Assembly (NCBI RefSeq): GCF_019218755.1
Contig: NZ_JAHUWZ010000001.1
Coordinates: 1,302,001 to 1,366,000 of the forward strand
DNA: 64,000 nucleotides
From: Acidovorax sp. sif1233
Lineage (GTDB): Bacteria > Pseudomonadota > Gammaproteobacteria > Burkholderiales > Burkholderiaceae_C
Direction of reading: 5' to 3'
The notes beneath the pieces were generated by a model that saw only the letters and a program-made list of their open reading frames with translations, was not told the DNA's origin and made no database searches. Of this stretch, positions 34,837-44,459 are shown one piece after another (position 1 is the first letter of the stretch; every line of letters starts with the position of its first letter). The position numbers and the translations under genes were made by a program.

Positions 34837-37800
34837 AGGCGCTGATCCTGCGCGCGGCACTCTGGTGCCTGCTGCTGGCTGCGCCGCTGGCGCATGCCGT
34901 GCAGGCGGACAAGGCCCAGGGCGCAGCGGGCGCCAACAAGGCCGCACCCGTTCTGCTGTGGCTCACCTCCGACATCACCACGGCCACGCGCACGGCCATG
35001 GTGCAGCGCCTGGCCACCGAGGCAGGCCTGGGCTTTGCGCACATCGACTACCCGCTCGCCGGGCCGGCGGTGCTCGACGCAGCACAGGCCCGGACGCTGG
35101 AGCGCGCGCTGGCGGGCGCTGCGCTGGTGTGGGTGGATGCGCCGCATGCCAGCGTGGAGGCACGCCTGCGCCGCATGGCGGGGGCGCAGCTCGATGGCCG
35201 TGCCACACGTTCCCCCGGCCGCGTGGTGTGGGTGCCTGCGGGCGCCCCCGCCGCCGACTTGACCGCGCTCGATGCGCCCGCCCGCATGGTGGCCTACCTG
35301 CAGGCCGGTGGCCCGCGCAACCTGAAGAGCGCCATCGCCCTGGCGCGTGCCACCGTGGCGGGTGCTGCCATGCCCGCCTTGCCCGCGCCCGACATTCTGC
35401 CCCCCCGTGGCATCTACCACCCCGACGCGCCCCGGCTGCTGCCCAACGCCATGGCGCTCGAGGCATGGCGCCAGGGCCAGCCCGCGCTGCGCGGCCTGCC
35501 GGCGGTGGCCGTGCTGGTGCACCGCCACCATTTTGTCGATGGCAGCACCGAATGGCTCGATGCCTGGTTGCGCACCTTCCGCCAGCAAGGCCTGTTCGCC
35601 TATGCGGCGTTCGGCCAGCAGGTCACGGCGCAGACCCTGGCCGACGTGCTGGAGCTGCCCTCCGAGAGCGGCACCGGCCCCGGCCGCCTGCATGCCTCCG
35701 CCCTGGTGCTGCACCAGCTCGTGCCCCAGGCCGCCGCGCTGCAGCCGCTGCTGGCCCGCTGGGGCGCACCCTTGCTGGGCACGCAGCCCTACCGCGCGGG
35801 CGATGCCGCCGCGTGGGAGGCCAGCGACACGGGCCTGTCGCTGTCCGATGTGCCGTTCTACCTGGCGCAGCCTGAGGCGGCGGGTGCCATCGACCCGGTC
35901 CTGGTCGCCGCCCACGGCGCCGAGGGGCAAGACTTTCGCCTCATCGAGCGCCAGGCCCAGGCCGTGGCCGCCAAGGCACGGCGCCTGATCGCGCTGCAGA
36001 CCAAACCGGCAGCAGACAAGCGCCTGGTGGCCATGGTCTACAACTACCCGCCGGGCGGCACCAACTTCGGCGCCTCGTTCCTCAACGTGCCGCGCAGCCT
36101 GGAGCAGGTCTCTGGCGGCTTGGCCCAGGCGGGCTACCGCACGCAGCAGGTGCCCGAACAGGGCTGGATCGACGGGCTCAAGCCGCTGCTGGCCGCCTAT
36201 TACCCCGGCGCCGATGTGCGCGCGCTGCTGCAAAACGGCCAGGCCGCCGCGCTGCCACTGGCGCGCTATGAGCAGCACCTGGCCACGCTGCCGAAGGCCG
36301 TGCGCGAGCGCATGAACGCGCACTGGGGCCCGCCCGAAAAGAGCCGCTACGTGGTCGAGTGGCAGGGCGAAAAAGTGTTCGCCATCCCACGCCTGCAGGT
36401 GGGCCAGCTGGCCGTGCTGCCCCAGCCCCCGCGTGAGGAAACCCTGCGCCTGGGCCAGAACCCCTTCATGCACAAGAGCAAGGCGCCGCTGTCGCACCAT
36501 TACCTGGCGGTGTACCTGTGGGCGCAGCTGGAGGCCGATGCGCTCATCCACTTCGGCACGCACGGCACGCAGGAATGGGCCGGTGGCAAGGCGCGTGCGC
36601 TGGATGTGCACGACGACGCGCTGCTGCCACTCGGTGACCTGCCCGTGGTCTACCCCTACATCGTGGACAACCTCGGCGAGGCCCTCACGGCCAAGCGCCG
36701 GGGCCGCGCCGTGCTGGTAAGCCACCGCACGCCCGTGTTCGCGCCTGCAGGCTTCGAGGCGCGCATGGCCCACATGCACGAGGTGATGCACGAATGGGAA
36801 ACCGTGGACGAAGGCCCCACGCGCCGCGCGCTCGAAAAGCAGCTGGTGGCGCAGTTTGTGGAGCACCAGCTGCACCGCGACCTGGGCTGGAGCGCCGAGC
36901 GCATCGCGGCCGACTTCAGCGGCTTCCTGGAAATCCTGCACCCCTACCTGGACCAGCTCGCACAAAGCTCGCAGCCCAAGGGCCTGGCCGTGTTCGGCCG
37001 CGTGCCCGCGCCCGAGCAGCGGCGCGAGACCATCCTGCAGGCGCTGCGCAAGCCGCTGATCGAGGCGCTGGGCGAGGACATCGATGAGGCCTTTCTCATC
37101 AAGCACGACGCGGTGCTGGCTGCACGCCCCGCGCGCTGGCTGGAAGTGGCGCTGACCGACGCGCAGGCCGCCAGCGTGCTGGACCTGCGCCCCGTGCTGC
37201 CAGCGCAGGCTGCAACGCCGGGTGCGGCGGGTGCATCCGACGTGGTGCGCGCCGAAGACCATGTGCCCAACCGCGCCGCGCGCAAGCCCATCGACACGCC
37301 CGCGCTGCTGCAGCTGGCGCAGCGCGCACAGGAGCTGGAGCGCCTGCTGGCCACCGAAGGCGAGATGCCCGGCCTGCTCGCAGGGCTGGAGGGCCGTTTC
37401 CTCACCGCTGCGTACGGTGGCGATCCGATCCGCAACCCCGAGAGCCTGCCCACGGGCCGCAACCTCACGGGGCTGGACCCGAGCCGCCTGCCCACGCGCC
37501 AGGCTTATGCCGTGGCGCAGACGCTGTTCAACGACTGGTTCAAGGACTACCAGGCGCGCCATGGCGGCCAGGTGCCGCAGCGCATGGCGTTGTCGCTGTG
37601 GGCGGGCGAAACACTGCGCCACCAGGGGATCATGGAAGCGCAGGCCCTCGTGGCGTTGGGCATGCGCCCGGTGTGGGACGACGCGGGCCGCCCGGTGCGT
37701 GTGGAGACCATTGCCGCAGAAGAACTCAAACGCCCGCGCGTCGATGTGCTCATGAGCATCACCGGCTCGTACCGCGACCAGTTCCCCGCGCTGATGGCGC

Positions 37801-39065
37801 TCCTCGACCGCGCCGTGGCCCAGGCCGCGACGGCCGAGCCCGGCAATGTGATTGCGCGCAACACCGAGCAGATCGGCAAGGAGCTGCGCAAGCAGGGTGT
37901 GCCCCGCGCGCAGGCCGAGCAACTGGCGCGCGTGCGCTCGTTCGGCAACGCGGTGGGCGACTATGGCACCGGCCTGTCCGACGCGGTGCAGAGCGACGGC
38001 CTGCAAACCAACGATGCGCGCCTGGGCCAGATGTTCCTCGAACGCATGAGCCAGCCCTATCTGGAGGGCGAACCGGTGACGGGGGTTGCGGGCGGCACGG
38101 CCGCGAAGGCGCTGGGGGCCCACCTGCGCCGTACCGACGCCGCCATCCTGTCGCGCAGCTCGAACCTGTACGCCATGGTCAGCTCGGACGACCCGTTCCA
38201 GTACCTGGGCGGCCTGTCGGCCGCAGCCCGTGTGGCCGGCCGGTCGCAGGGGCTGGAGCTGCACGTGGCCCAGCTGCAGGATGTGAGCGAGCCCACCACC
38301 GAAACCGCGCAGCGCGCCATTGCGCTGGAGATGCAGTCGCGCTACCTGCACCCGGGCTGGCTCCAGGCGCAGAAGGCCGAGGGCTATTCGGGCACGCTGC
38401 AGGTGCTCAAGGCCGTGCAGTTCGCCTGGGGCTGGCAGGCCGTGGCGCCCGACACGGTACGCAGCGACCATTGGCAGAGTTTCTATGACGTGCTGGTGCG
38501 CGACAAGCACCAGCTGGGCCTGCCTGAATGGCTGAAGGAGCATCCGCAGGCCTATGCCCAGTCGCTGGAGCGCCTGGTGCAGGCGCAGCGCCAGGGATAT
38601 TGGCAGGCCGATGCCGCCACGCAAAAGCAACTCGCGCAGATGTACCAGGAGCTGACGCGTGCCGCACCGCTGGCGGCCGAGCTGCCCAGCGTGCGCCGCT
38701 GGGTGGAGCAGGCCGCGCAGGGTGCGCCAGCGGCGGAATCCGCGCCCGCAGGCATGGCCGTGGCCACGCCGCAGTCGCCTGCCGCGCCGGCGCCGCGGCC
38801 CGTGCCGCCTGCTGCCGACCTGCCTGCGCCACCCGCCCAGGCAGAAGCCCCGCCCGCCGCACCCACCGTGCCCGCCATGGGCGTGCTGCTGGAGCGCCAG
38901 CCCGAGCGCGATGCCCCCGACACCGCCCAAGAACCCAGCCCCGTGGAGCGCATGGCCGGCATCGTGGCCCTGCTGGTCATGGCCCTGGTGGTGCTGGCGG
39001 GCGCTGCGTGGCAGGCGCGCCGTCCGTTCTCACTGTCCGCCGCGCCCGGCCTGGCCCGCGCGTGA
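34833..39065 (+). CDS. Periplasmic, membrane-anchored CobN/BchH-like chelatase-family protein
   Basis: 1410 residues of the CobN/BchH/HmuS family. Core motifs: [10 protein letters not shown] from His573 (CobN consensus HFGKHGNLEW), [44 protein letters not shown] and [14 protein letters not shown]. Unlike cytoplasmic CobN it starts with a signal peptide ([20 protein letters not shown], cut after about residue 22). It ends with a Pro/Ala-rich linker (about 1290-1370) and a helix ([18 protein letters not shown], about 1376-1393) followed by Arg residues. The body should therefore lie in the periplasm. Partners are an ExbB-like and a DUF2149 protein; no CobS/CobT or ChlI/ChlD gene is nearby. The Bacteroidetes hmuS, hmuU, hmuV genes have, as I recall, the same trio. 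Metal insertion, removal, or corrinoid handling are all possible. Confidence 0.88.
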   Translation: MKALILRAALWCLLLAAPLAHAVQADKAQGAAGANKAAPVLLWLTSDITTATRTAMVQRLATEAGLGFAHIDYPLAGPAVLDAAQARTLERALAGAALVWVDAPHASVEARLRRMAGAQLDGRATRSPGRVVWVPAGAPAADLTALDAPARMVAYLQAGGPRNLKSAIALARATVAGAAMPALPAPDILPPRGIYHPDAPRLLPNAMALEAWRQGQPALRGLPAVAVLVHRHHFVDGSTEWLDAWLRTFRQQGLFAYAAFGQQVTAQTLADVLELPSESGTGPGRLHASALVLHQLVPQAAALQPLLARWGAPLLGTQPYRAGDAAAWEASDTGLSLSDVPFYLAQPEAAGAIDPVLVAAHGAEGQDFRLIERQAQAVAAKARRLIALQTKPAADKRLVAMVYNYPPGGTNFGASFLNVPRSLEQVSGGLAQAGYRTQQVPEQGWIDGLKPLLAAYYPGADVRALLQNGQAAALPLARYEQHLATLPKAVRERMNAHWGPPEKSRYVVEWQGEKVFAIPRLQVGQLAVLPQPPREETLRLGQNPFMHKSKAPLSHHYLAVYLWAQLEADALIHFGTHGTQEWAGGKARALDVHDDALLPLGDLPVVYPYIVDNLGEALTAKRRGRAVLVSHRTPVFAPAGFEARMAHMHEVMHEWETVDEGPTRRALEKQLVAQFVEHQLHRDLGWSAERIAADFSGFLEILHPYLDQLAQSSQPKGLAVFGRVPAPEQRRETILQALRKPLIEALGEDIDEAFLIKHDAVLAARPARWLEVALTDAQAASVLDLRPVLPAQAATPGAAGASDVVRAEDHVPNRAARKPIDTPALLQLAQRAQELERLLATEGEMPGLLAGLEGRFLTAAYGGDPIRNPESLPTGRNLTGLDPSRLPTRQAYAVAQTLFNDWFKDYQARHGGQVPQRMALSLWAGETLRHQGIMEAQALVALGMRPVWDDAGRPVRVETIAAEELKRPRVDVLMSITGSYRDQFPALMALLDRAVAQAATAEPGNVIARNTEQIGKELRKQGVPRAQAEQLARVRSFGNAVGDYGTGLSDAVQSDGLQTNDARLGQMFLERMSQPYLEGEPVTGVAGGTAAKALGAHLRRTDAAILSRSSNLYAMVSSDDPFQYLGGLSAAARVAGRSQGLELHVAQLQDVSEPTTETAQRAIALEMQSRYLHPGWLQAQKAEGYSGTLQVLKAVQFAWGWQAVAPDTVRSDHWQSFYDVLVRDKHQLGLPEWLKEHPQAYAQSLERLVQAQRQGYWQADAATQKQLAQMYQELTRAAPLAAELPSVRRWVEQAAQGAPAAESAPAGMAVATPQSPAAPAPRPVPPAADLPAPPAQAEAPPAAPTVPAMGVLLERQPERDAPDTAQEPSPVERMAGIVALLVMALVVLAGAAWQARRPFSLSAAPGLARA

Positions 39066-39093
39066 ATCGACCCTTCTTGAAAGCACCCCCACC

Positions 39094-39663
39094 ATGCAGA
39101 TCGAAACCCCACCCACCGAGAAGCGCTATGAAAAGCCCGAGGGCGAGCGCCGCGGCATCGTCATCGTCAACACCGGCGACGGCAAGGGCAAAAGCACGGC
39201 GGCCTTTGGCCTGGCGCTGCGCGCCCACGGCCGGGGCAAGGCCGTGAAGATCTTCCAGTTCATGAAGGTGCCCACCGCGCGCTTCGGCGAGCACCGCATG
39301 TTCGAGCAGCTCGGCCTGCCCATCGAGGGCCTGGGCGACGGCTTCAGCTGGAAGAGCAAGGACCTGGAGCACTCGGCCCAGCTGGCGCGCGACGGCTGGG
39401 AGAAGGCGCGCGCCGCCATCCTGTCGGGTGAGCACTTCCTGGTGGTGCTCGATGAGATCACCTACCCGCTGATCTACGGCTGGCTCCCGCTGGAGGGTGT
39501 GCTGCAGACGCTGCGCGAGCGGCCCAAGGAGGTGCATGTGTGCCTCACCGGCCGCCGCTGCCCGCCCGAGATCATCGAGCTGGCCGACACGGTGACCGAG
39601 ATGCAGATGGTCAAGCACGCGTTCAAGGCGGGCATTCCCGCACAGCGCGGCATCGAGGACTGA
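39094..39663 (+). CDS. cobO: Corrinoid adenosyltransferase (CobA/CobO/BtuR type)
   Basis: A 189-residue enzyme that transfers adenosyl from ATP to Co(I) corrinoids. The P-loop is [46 protein letters not shown] and [15 protein letters not shown] follow. It starts 28 bp after the chelatase-like gene and is the last of the tightly packed run. Confidence 0.95.
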   Translation: MQIETPPTEKRYEKPEGERRGIVIVNTGDGKGKSTAAFGLALRAHGRGKAVKIFQFMKVPTARFGEHRMFEQLGLPIEGLGDGFSWKSKDLEHSAQLARDGWEKARAAILSGEHFLVVLDEITYPLIYGWLPLEGVLQTLRERPKEVHVCLTGRRCPPEIIELADTVTEMQMVKHAFKAGIPAQRGIED

Positions 39664-39688
39664 GCACGTTCAAAGTCGCTTCGCGTCA

Positions 39689-39711
39689 ATAATGCAACTT
39701 GGTTGCGTTAT
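39689..39711. promoter_or_regulatory. 23-bp palindromic operator upstream of the second TonB receptor
   Basis: ATAATGCAAC (39689-39698), spacer TTG, and GTTGCGTTAT (39702-39711); the arms match at 9 of 10 positions. It lies 36 bp before the receptor ATG, where it would cover a promoter. Size and symmetry suit a metalloregulator of the Fur superfamily, but the sequence is not the Fur consensus and I cannot name the regulator. Confidence 0.55.
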
Positions 39712-39746
39712 GCTTTCGCCCTTCCGCTTTCCCAAGGTCCTGTTCC

Positions 39747-41864
39747 ATGCGCGTTTCCCTGACTTCCATTTCCCTGTGCCTCTGGTCTTTTGGCATGCAG
39801 TCACCGGCTGCGGCCGAGTCAGCCACCCTGTTGCCGGTGGAGGTGACGGCGCCGCGTGAGACGGCCGGCAGCACGCTGGGGCTCGACCTGCCTGGCACCA
39901 CCGGCTCGCGCCTGGGCCTCACCGCACGCGAGACGCCCGCCAGCGTGAGCAGCCTGGGCGCGGCCGACATCGCCGAGCGCAGCCTGACCCGCGCGCAGGA
40001 CGTGGCCGTGCGCATGCCCGGCATCACCGAGGCGCCGGCCCCCGGCAACGGCGGCACCAGCCTGGTGGCGCGCGGCTTTGCGGGCCACAGCTCGGTGGCG
40101 CAGATGGTGGACGGCACGCGCCTCATCGTGGCCTCGGGCACCATCACCTACCCGTTCTCGACCTGGCCCATGGAGTCGGTCGAGGTGCTGCGCGGCCCGG
40201 CCTCGGTGCTCTATGGTGACGGGGCGATCGGCGCGGCCGTGAACTACGTGACCAAGCGCCCGGTCTTCGGAACGCCGCAGCGCGAGGCGTTCCTGAGCGT
40301 GGGTTCGTTCGGCAGCGTGCAGGGCGGCGTGGGCCTGCGCGGCCCCATCAACGATGTGCTGGCCTACTCGGTCTACCTCGATGCCGAAAAGAGCGACGGC
40401 TACCGCCAGTTCATGGACACGCAGCGCCACAACTACGCGCTGGCCCTGGCCGTGCGCGCCAGCCCCGACCTGAATGTGACCCTGTCGCTGGACGGTGGCG
40501 TGAACGACGATGCGCGCTACTTCGGCACCCCGCTGCGCAATGGCGTGCTCGACGAGCGCCTGCGCCGCACCAATTTCAACGTGGCCGACTCGGTGGTCCA
40601 GTACGACGACCGCATCTGGCGCGCCAAGGTCGACTGGCAGGCCGCCGCCGGCGTGCGCCTGCGCAACGAGACCTACCACCTGACCACCGACCGCCACTGG
40701 CGCAATGCCGAGGCCTATGCCTTCAACGCCGCCGGCACGGCCGTGAACCGCAGCGACTACCTGGAGATCCTGCACGACCAGCAGCAGACCGGCAACCGCC
40801 TCGACACCGCGTTCGACGGCCACCTCGGCGGCATGAAGAACCGCTTCATCGTGGGCCTGGACTGGTACCGCACCAGGCTGCTGCACACCAACAACTCCCC
40901 GTACGGCGGCGCGAGCACGGTGGACCCGTTCAATTTCGCCCCGGGCGGCTTCATCAGCCCCGTGCCCACCCTCCCGGGCCGCGCGTCCGAACTCCAGACC
41001 ACCGCGCTGTTCGCTGAGAACGCGCTCGACCTCACCAAGGAATGGAAGCTCGTGGCCGGCCTGCGCAGCGACCGCATGGAGCTTGACACCACCGACCTGC
41101 GCACGGGCGTGAACCTGGTCAAGAAGTATTCGCCCGTCACCGGCCGCCTGGGCGCCGTGTGGTCGCCCAGCGAGGCGCTGTCGCTCTACGGCCAGTTCGG
41201 CACCGGCACCGACCCGCTGTCCGGCGCGCTGTCGCTGCCGGGCGGCGGCAACACCTTCGACCTCACCAAGGGCCGCCAGGTCGAGGTCGGCGCCAAGGGC
41301 GCGGTGCCCGCCGTGCGCGGGGAGTGGACCGTGGCGCTGTACAAGATCGAAAAACGCAACCTGCTGTCACGCGACGCTGGCAACCCCAACCTCTCGCAGC
41401 AGGTGGGCCAGCAGTCCTCCACCGGCATCGAGCTGGCCTTCGCGGCCGAGCCCGTGCGCGGCTGGACCATCGACGCCAATGCCGCCTTGCTGCGTGTGCG
41501 CTACGACGCATTCAAGGAACTGGTCTCCGGCGCCCTGGTCTCGCGCGATGGCAACACGCCCACCGGCGTGCCCGAGCGCACCGCCAGCATCTGGACCACC
41601 TACCGCTTCCTGCCGCAGTGGCAGGCGGGTTTTGGCGCGCGCTACGTGGGTGCGCGCCAGGGCAACACCGCCAACACCACGCAACTGCCGTCGTATGTGG
41701 TGCTGGATGCCTCGCTGGCCTACGACCATTCGCGCAACCTCAAGCTCGGCCTGGCCGTGAAGAACCTGGCCGACCGCGACTATGCGCTGGCCGGCACGGC
41801 CAACGCGCGCTGGCTGCTGGGTGCGCCGCGCACCGTGCAGCTGACCGCGCGCGCAACGTTCTGA
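39747..41864 (+). CDS. TonB-dependent receptor, siderophore type
   Basis: A 705-residue outer-membrane receptor of the FhuA/FpvA class. A signal peptide ends near SPAAAES, a TonB box follows (LLPVEVTAP), then a plug (TPASVSSLGAADIAERSLTR, VEVLRGPASVLYGDGAIGAA) and a barrel ending in ...VQLTARATF with a terminal Phe. The class usually takes ferric siderophores, but the setting (a cob locus with its own operator and a PepSY reductase-like partner) leaves cobalt, zinc or other metal complexes possible. The ATG at 39747 begins the signal peptide. Confidence 0.88.
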   Translation: MRVSLTSISLCLWSFGMQSPAAAESATLLPVEVTAPRETAGSTLGLDLPGTTGSRLGLTARETPASVSSLGAADIAERSLTRAQDVAVRMPGITEAPAPGNGGTSLVARGFAGHSSVAQMVDGTRLIVASGTITYPFSTWPMESVEVLRGPASVLYGDGAIGAAVNYVTKRPVFGTPQREAFLSVGSFGSVQGGVGLRGPINDVLAYSVYLDAEKSDGYRQFMDTQRHNYALALAVRASPDLNVTLSLDGGVNDDARYFGTPLRNGVLDERLRRTNFNVADSVVQYDDRIWRAKVDWQAAAGVRLRNETYHLTTDRHWRNAEAYAFNAAGTAVNRSDYLEILHDQQQTGNRLDTAFDGHLGGMKNRFIVGLDWYRTRLLHTNNSPYGGASTVDPFNFAPGGFISPVPTLPGRASELQTTALFAENALDLTKEWKLVAGLRSDRMELDTTDLRTGVNLVKKYSPVTGRLGAVWSPSEALSLYGQFGTGTDPLSGALSLPGGGNTFDLTKGRQVEVGAKGAVPAVRGEWTVALYKIEKRNLLSRDAGNPNLSQQVGQQSSTGIELAFAAEPVRGWTIDANAALLRVRYDAFKELVSGALVSRDGNTPTGVPERTASIWTTYRFLPQWQAGFGARYVGARQGNTANTTQLPSYVVLDASLAYDHSRNLKLGLAVKNLADRDYALAGTANARWLLGAPRTVQLTARATF

Positions 41865-41892
41865 TCGCGGCGAACCGGGCAAGGCGCGGCGC

Positions 41893-43479
41893 ATGCTGAA
41901 GAAGCTCGTCATCTTCGTGCACAAGTGGCTGGGCGTGGTGCTGGCGCTGTTCTTCCTCATGTGGTTCGTGAGCGGGGTGGTGCTGTACTTCGTGCCGTTC
42001 CCCAGCCTCACGGCGGCGGAGCGGCTGGCCGCCTTGCCCGCCCTGACGCTGGAAGGCCCGGGATGCTGCCTTGCGGCGCAGGATGCCGCCCAGCGCGCGG
42101 GACTGCGGCCTGCGGTGGGCGGCGAGGCGCGCCTGGGCATGCTGGGCGATGCGCCGGTGTGGCGCCTGCTGGCCACGGAAGACGCGGTGCCGGCACGCGC
42201 CGTGGCGCGTGCGCCGCAGCCCGATGCCAGGCCGCGCTGGCGCACCGTGGACGCGCGCAGCGGGACGCTGCTCGCGCCGCTGTCGCCGGACGCGGCCGCC
42301 CGGGTGGCCGAGGCCTTCAGCGGCCGCCGCGCCACGGGCACCGAGTGGGTCGAGCGCGACCAGTGGACGGTGCCGCAGGGCCTGGATGTGCACCGTCCCC
42401 TCATCAAGGTGCTGCTGGACGGCGATGACGGACTGCAGCTGTACGTCTCGCCCGGCGCGGCCGAGGTGGTGCGCGACACGCGCCGCGCCGAACGCTTCTG
42501 GAACTGGGTGGGCGCCGTGCCGCACTGGATCTACCCCACCGTGCTGCGGCAGTTCCCCAGGGCCTGGCACCACGTGGTGGTGTGGCTTTCCATCCCCGGG
42601 GTGCTGCTGGCCGCCACGGGCATCGTGCTCGGCGTCTGGCAGCTGTTCCTGAACCGCCAGCGGTGGATTCCGTACCGCAGGTTCTGGATGCGCTGGCACC
42701 ACATCCTGGGCCTGGTGGCCGCGGTGTTCACGCTCACCTGGATGTTCTCGGGGTTGATGTCGATGAACCCGTTTGGCGTGTTCGGCGGCGCGGCCGTGGG
42801 GCCCCAGGCGCGGGCGCAGTGGGCCGGTGAGCCCGCCCCGCTCAGCCGGGGGCCACGGGATGCGGTGGTGCTGGCGGCGGCGCAGGGCATGGTCGTGCAG
42901 GAGCTGGATCTGCTGCGCATCGCGGGCCAGGCCTGGTACCGGGTGCGTGGCCGGGAATCCGCGGGCATTCCTTCACAATGGCTGGTGCGGGCGGATGGTC
43001 CGTCTGCCACCATGGCGCGGGCACTGCCCGACGCCATGCTGCGCGCGCGGCTGCAGATGCTGCGCCCCGAAGCACCGGCACCTGCCGTGGAGAAGATGGA
43101 GCACTACGACGACCTTTACTATGCGCGGCGCCAGGACGGCGCTGCCCTGCACACGCGGCCGCTGCCGGTGTGGCGCGCGCGCTGGGCCGATGACGGGGTG
43201 GCGGTGTATGCCGACCCGGCGTCGGGCCGCATCGTGCTGCGCACCGACGCGGGCACGGCGTGGCAGCGCGTGCTGTACCACGGCCTGCACAGCCTGGATT
43301 TCGCGCCGCTGCTCGCGCGCCCTGTGCTGCGCACCTGGCTGATCGTCGAGCTTTCGCTGCTGGGTGTCGCGCTGTGTGCCACTTCGTGCGTGATCGCGTG
43401 GCGGGTGCTGGTGCCACGGCGGCGCGCCGCCCGCGCCCAGGGGCCGGCCCGCGATGCGGGAGGCGCATGGACGGCGTAG
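41893..43479 (+). CDS. PepSY-domain membrane protein
   Basis: 528 residues. An N-terminal helix contains FVHKWLGVVLALFFLMWFVS, the PepSY_TM start. A central pair of helices lies at about 218-300 (WHHVVVWLSIPGVLLAATGI, WHHILGLVAAVFTLTWMFSG), with a C-terminal helix at LLGVALCATSCVIAWRVL, and periplasmic PepSY-like segments between. Conserved His residues in the helices suggest heme binding, as in reductases paired with siderophore receptors. It follows the receptor by 28 bp and overlaps cbiB. Confidence 0.85.
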   Translation: MLKKLVIFVHKWLGVVLALFFLMWFVSGVVLYFVPFPSLTAAERLAALPALTLEGPGCCLAAQDAAQRAGLRPAVGGEARLGMLGDAPVWRLLATEDAVPARAVARAPQPDARPRWRTVDARSGTLLAPLSPDAAARVAEAFSGRRATGTEWVERDQWTVPQGLDVHRPLIKVLLDGDDGLQLYVSPGAAEVVRDTRRAERFWNWVGAVPHWIYPTVLRQFPRAWHHVVVWLSIPGVLLAATGIVLGVWQLFLNRQRWIPYRRFWMRWHHILGLVAAVFTLTWMFSGLMSMNPFGVFGGAAVGPQARAQWAGEPAPLSRGPRDAVVLAAAQGMVVQELDLLRIAGQAWYRVRGRESAGIPSQWLVRADGPSATMARALPDAMLRARLQMLRPEAPAPAVEKMEHYDDLYYARRQDGAALHTRPLPVWRARWADDGVAVYADPASGRIVLRTDAGTAWQRVLYHGLHSLDFAPLLARPVLRTWLIVELSLLGVALCATSCVIAWRVLVPRRRAARAQGPARDAGGAWTA

Positions 43480-44459
43480 TCGCGGGGCTGGTTCCCGGCG
43501 CGGGCTGGGCCGCATGGCGCGTGCTCGTGTGGGTACCCGCGCTGGCCCTGGTGATCGACTGGTGGCTGGGCGAGCCGCCCGCGGCCTGGCACCCCGTGGT
43601 GTGGATGGGCAAGGCGCTGCAGCGCGGGGGCGAGCGGCTGGCCCCCACGGTGCCCGTGGCGCAGGATTGGAGATGTTTTTGGCTTGCAGCGCTTGTCTGG
43701 TGTGCGCTGGCAGCTATTGTTTTGATAGTTTCCGCGGTGTTGCAGCATGCGGCGTTCGCACTGCATGAACTGCTTGCCGCGGCCGTGCTGGCCTTTCTGC
43801 TCAAGCCCTTGCTCGCCTGGCGCATGCTGCGCGACGAGGTGCTGGCGGTGGAGGTGGCGCTGGGCCAGTCGCTGCCCGAAGGGCGCGCGCGCCTGTCGCG
43901 GCTGGTGAGCCGGGACGTGAGCGCCCTGAGCGCTGTCGAGGTGCGTGAATCGGCCATCGAATCGCTGGCCGAGAACCTCAACGATTCGGTGGTGGCGCCC
44001 CTGTTCTGGTTCGTGCTGCTGGGCCTGCCCGGTGCCGCGCTGTACCGCTTTGCCAACACGGCCGATGCCATGTGGGGCTACCCCGGCATGCGCGGGGGAC
44101 GCTACTGGCAGTGGGCGGGCAAATGGGCCGCGCATGCCGATGATGTCCTGTCGTGGCTGCCGGCGCGCATCACCGCCTTGCTGCTGGTGGCCGGCGCACG
44201 CGGCATGCGGCTGCGCACGCTGGCGCGCCAGGCCCGCAAGACGCCTTCGCCCAACAGCGGCTGGCCGATGGCGGCCATGGCGCTGGCGCTCGGGGTGCGG
44301 CTGGCCAAGCCCGGCGTGTACACGCTGCATGGCGCGGGCCGCGCGGCCGGTCCGCTGGATACGCGGCGCGCGGCGCGCCTGGGCGGCAACGCGGTGCTGG
44401 CGCTGGTTCCGCTGCTGGCGGCCGCCCAGTTGCTGCTGGTGATGGTGTGCACGGCATGA
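43467..44459 (+). CDS. cbiB: Adenosylcobinamide-phosphate synthase
   Basis: A 330-residue inner-membrane protein (CbiB/CobD) that attaches the aminopropanol arm to adenosylcobyric acid. Signatures: LVIDWWLGEPPAAWHPVVWM near the start, ESAIESLAENLNDSVVAPLF and GYPGMRGGRYWQWAGKWAA. Residues about 70-88, inside a membrane helix (LAALVWCALAAIVLIVS), are encoded by a family A repeat. It begins 13 bases inside the PepSY gene and overlaps cobC by ATGA. Confidence 0.94.
   Translation: MDGVVAGLVPGAGWAAWRVLVWVPALALVIDWWLGEPPAAWHPVVWMGKALQRGGERLAPTVPVAQDWRCFWLAALVWCALAAIVLIVSAVLQHAAFALHELLAAAVLAFLLKPLLAWRMLRDEVLAVEVALGQSLPEGRARLSRLVSRDVSALSAVEVRESAIESLAENLNDSVVAPLFWFVLLGLPGAALYRFANTADAMWGYPGMRGGRYWQWAGKWAAHADDVLSWLPARITALLLVAGARGMRLRTLARQARKTPSPNSGWPMAAMALALGVRLAKPGVYTLHGAGRAAGPLDTRRAARLGGNAVLALVPLLAAAQLLLVMVCTA
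43672..43730 (+). repeat. Family A repeat inside cbiB, copy A4
   Basis: The stem AGCGC...GCGCT (43688-43708) is followed by CTAT-tgttttg-ATAG (43714-43728). About 22 of 33 bases match copy A3 in cobU without gaps. It is read in the same frame as A2 and A3, here giving a hydrophobic membrane segment. Confidence 0.7.

Noticed and set aside
34749..38930. Antisense open frame of about 1390 codons opposite the CobN-like gene
   Set aside because: It has a low-complexity composition and no recognisable domain; the plus-strand gene explains the region fully.
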